DNA from: Clostridiales bacterium
Lineage (GTDB): Bacteria; Bacillota; Clostridia; Lachnospirales; Cellulosilyticaceae
NCBI GenBank assembly: GCA_019418225.1
Contig: DYCF01000014.1
Span: forward strand, 1 to 64,000
DNA: 64,000 nt
Direction of reading: 5' to 3'
The notes under the pieces are model-generated. The model was not told where the DNA came from. It searched no databases and worked only from the letters and a program-made list of their open reading frames with translations. The translations under genes and the position numbers were made by a program. The first letter of the stretch is position 1, and the number at the start of each line of letters is the position of its first letter. Below, piece by piece: positions 62,070-64,000 of the stretch.

Positions 62070-63551
62070 ATGGAAAAGTTTAAAGCATATATGAAGCAGA
62101 TGAGTGATTTAGGGCATGCGATTATGCTCATTGATTGGGATTTAAAAACCGGTGCGCCTAAAAATGCAGCACCAGCACATATTAGTGCACTTACAAATCT
62201 TTCAACACAGCAGTTTGAAATGAGTGTGTCTGATGAGATGGGAGCCTTTCTAGAAGAAGTTGAAGCACATCCTGAGAGATTTGATGAGGTAAGCATTTGG
62301 GCAGCTAAAAAATTACGAAAAGACTATGATGCCACTAAAAATATTCCAACAGCACTTTACAGTAAGTTTGTGCGTTTAACTTCTGAAAGCGAGCATGTTT
62401 GGGAAAAAGCAAAAAATAATAATGACTTTGCTGGATTTAAGCCTTATCTAGAAGAGATAGTGACGACTTTAAAGGAAATGGCGCATTATCGAAATCCGAA
62501 TCAAAAACCTTATGATGTTTTACTAGATGATTTTGAACCAGGCCTTACAAGTGATGAAATTACACTTATCTTTAGGGAACTACGTGATGGTATTGTACCA
62601 CTTGTAGAGGAAATCAAGGAAAAAGAACAGATTGATGATCGTATGCTAATAGGACATTTTAGTAAAGCAGAGCAAGAAAAATTGGCTTATTTTATATTAG
62701 ATTACATGGGCTATCAAATGGATTCAGGAAAACTCTCAGAAAGTGAGCATCCATTTACAACAGGTACAGCACCTTTTGATGTACGTTTGACGACGCATTA
62801 TATGCTAGATGATGCCCGTTCTTCTTTATTTAGTGTACTACATGAAGGTGGACATGGCATTTATGAGCAAAATATTAATCCAGCTTTTGAAGCAACACCG
62901 CTAGCAACAGGAACATCTATGGGGATTCATGAAAGTCAATCACGTTTTTATGAAAATATCATAGGTCGCAATAAGGCTTTTTGGGTGCCTATTTATGGCG
63001 AGGTACAAAAAATTATTCCTGGTTATAAGGATGTTGATTTAGATACGTTTTATCGTGGCATTAATAAAGTGACGCCATCACTAATTCGTACAGAAGCCGA
63101 TGAATTAACATATAGCTTACATGTAATTTTACGTTTTGAACTTGAAAAGGCACTTTTTGAAGGCAGTTTAGAAGTGAAGGATTTACCAGAAGCTTGGCGT
63201 GAAAAAATGAAGCATTATTTAGGTGTAGTACCTGAAACGGATACGGAGGGTGTGCTTCAAGATACCCATTGGGCAGGTGGTGCTTTTGGCTATTTCCCAT
63301 CCTATGCACTAGGCAATGTTTATGGGGCACAGTTTATGCAGCAAATAGAGAAAGAAGAAGGGCCACTAGAAGATTTGCTTGCAAAAGGTGAACTTGGCTG
63401 TATTACAAATTGGCTTAATAAACATATCCATCAATATGGTGCAGCTAAAACACCAATAGAAATTATTAGAGAAAGTTGTCATGAGGGCATTAATACAAGA
63501 CCGCTAATTCGTTACTTTGAAGAAAAATATAAGAAACTATATCATTTATAA
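62070..63551 (+). CDS. M32 metallocarboxypeptidase (Taq type)
   Basis: 493 aa from the ATG at 62070, chosen because AAAAGGAG (62055-62062) serves it; a second ATG 21 bases upstream contains that site. VLHEGGHGIYEQ (about 257-268) is the HEXXH zinc site, with the third Glu in IHESQSRFYEN. GLTSDEITLIF and HWAGGAFGYFPSYALGN are typical M32 blocks. It trims C-terminal residues from peptides, fitting with the peptide importer upstream. Confidence 0.9.
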   Translation: MEKFKAYMKQMSDLGHAIMLIDWDLKTGAPKNAAPAHISALTNLSTQQFEMSVSDEMGAFLEEVEAHPERFDEVSIWAAKKLRKDYDATKNIPTALYSKFVRLTSESEHVWEKAKNNNDFAGFKPYLEEIVTTLKEMAHYRNPNQKPYDVLLDDFEPGLTSDEITLIFRELRDGIVPLVEEIKEKEQIDDRMLIGHFSKAEQEKLAYFILDYMGYQMDSGKLSESEHPFTTGTAPFDVRLTTHYMLDDARSSLFSVLHEGGHGIYEQNINPAFEATPLATGTSMGIHESQSRFYENIIGRNKAFWVPIYGEVQKIIPGYKDVDLDTFYRGINKVTPSLIRTEADELTYSLHVILRFELEKALFEGSLEVKDLPEAWREKMKHYLGVVPETDTEGVLQDTHWAGGAFGYFPSYALGNVYGAQFMQQIEKEEGPLEDLLAKGELGCITNWLNKHIHQYGAAKTPIEIIRESCHEGINTRPLIRYFEEKYKKLYHL

Positions 63552-63556
63552 GAAAT

Positions 63557-63602
63557 AAAAAAAGCTAGTACATAAGGCAGAATAATGTACTAGCTTTTTT
63601 GT
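63557..63602 (+). terminator. terminator after the carboxypeptidase
   Basis: AAAAGCTAGTACAT and ATGTACTAGCTTTT are perfect complements with a 12-nt loop, T-run after. The rest up to 63,788 is AT-rich with a TACTTTA/TAAAGT hairpin before the next gene. Confidence 0.9.
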
Positions 63603-63788
63603 TTGTGATAATAAGTTTTGTACCAAAATGTCTAAAAGGGATAAGCTTTTAAGAAAAAAGTTTATTAACGACGTAAAATATTATATAATATTTTAAAATT
63701 ATAGTTTAGTATATTGATTTTCTGAAAAGTTTCGTTTATACTTACTTTATTAATTTATTACTTTATCATAGTAAAGTGAGGTCGAGAT

Positions 63789-64000
63789 ATGAAGAACTAT
63801 ACATTGCATATTCCAGAAGGGGTAAAGGATTATATTGGAGCAGAAGCAGCTCTTAAGGATAAGATTCAAAATCAAATAAAAGAGGTGTTTAGTCATTATA
63901 GTTATGATTTAATTGAAACACCTACTTTTGAATATTTAAATGTTTTTACAGTAGGAGAAGAAGATTTTCAACAACCTAGTTTATATCATTTAATTAGCCG
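63789..64000 (+). CDS. hisZ: HisZ, ATP-phosphoribosyltransferase regulatory subunit (5' part)
   Basis: 70 codons before the window edge. HIPEGVKDYIGAEAALKDKI, FSHYSYDLIETPTFEYLNVF and YHLISR match the start of HisZ, the histidyl-tRNA-synthetase-like partner of short HisG in histidine biosynthesis. AGTGAGGTCGAG precedes the ATG. The remainder and probably hisG lie outside. Confidence 0.85.
   Translation, partial: MKNYTLHIPEGVKDYIGAEAALKDKIQNQIKEVFSHYSYDLIETPTFEYLNVFTVGEEDFQQPSLYHLIS

Overview
The window is AT-rich, strongly Gram-positive DNA with consensus AGGAGG ribosome sites, T-run terminators and guanine-type and lysine riboswitches. It suggests an anaerobic, fibre-degrading Clostridia/Lachnospirales bacterium. 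A Cellulosilyticum-like host is my best guess from overall gene content, not a demonstrated assignment. Two thirds of an integrated siphovirus occupy about 1-32,200, and host chromosome follows to the right edge. Almost everything is on the + strand; the one clear exception is a decayed minus-strand gene at 42,885-43,263.

Prophage early/middle module (1-5.6 kb): many tiny genes separated by a recurring junction motif (TAAAAT, 4-6 nt, TTTTGA, then the ribosome site). They include an sce7726-type nuclease-fold protein, a DUF551 protein, a PP-loop (PAPS-reductase-like) enzyme, a MESH1-like HD hydrolase, a YopX protein and an ArpU-like late regulator. A 14-bp tandem repeat and a leader terminator follow. 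Then come a Dam-type methylase, a catalytic-domain-only tyrosine recombinase and a candidate cos region. The head genes are lambda-like: Nu1/GpA terminase, lambda-type portal, ClpP-like protease with a nested scaffold start, gpD-like decoration protein and gpE-like capsid. The tail is of Gram-positive siphovirus type: gp10-like connector, tail tube, G/GT chaperone pair needing a frameshift, TP901-type tape measure and baseplate/fibre genes. Lysis genes end with a bifunctional glucosaminidase-amidase that carries an internal amidase start.

Prophage right arm (26.8-32.2 kb): after lysis come an AntA-type antirepressor and a three-gene cassette with its own promoter (27,552-29,879) that I cannot assign to a family. 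Next is a gene-free stretch packed with terminators. It holds two adjacent small RNA genes, each with promoter and terminator, whose hairpin loops are perfectly complementary over 10 nt. A secreted YHYH/stalk-domain protein follows, then about 540 nt of non-coding DNA (31,667-32,202) that folds into many helices including an 8-bp kissing-loop pair. This is a candidate large ornate phage RNA of the ROOL/GOLLD kind. These three loci are the most promising for undescribed biology.

Host region: a large secreted multidomain pectinesterase; a purine-salvage operon (guanine-type purine riboswitch, xanthine permease, three-subunit molybdenum hydroxylase, MocA); a NifX-like protein; hypB, an FAD/Fe-S oxidoreductase and hypA, with no hydrogenase nearby; a PilZ protein; a lysine riboswitch controlling an NhaC-family (probably lysine) transporter; an APC amino-acid permease; an AzgA-type purine permease; a Cys-rich protein; the oppABCDF peptide transporter with a small tail-anchored protein; an M32 carboxypeptidase; and the start of hisZ, cut by the window edge.
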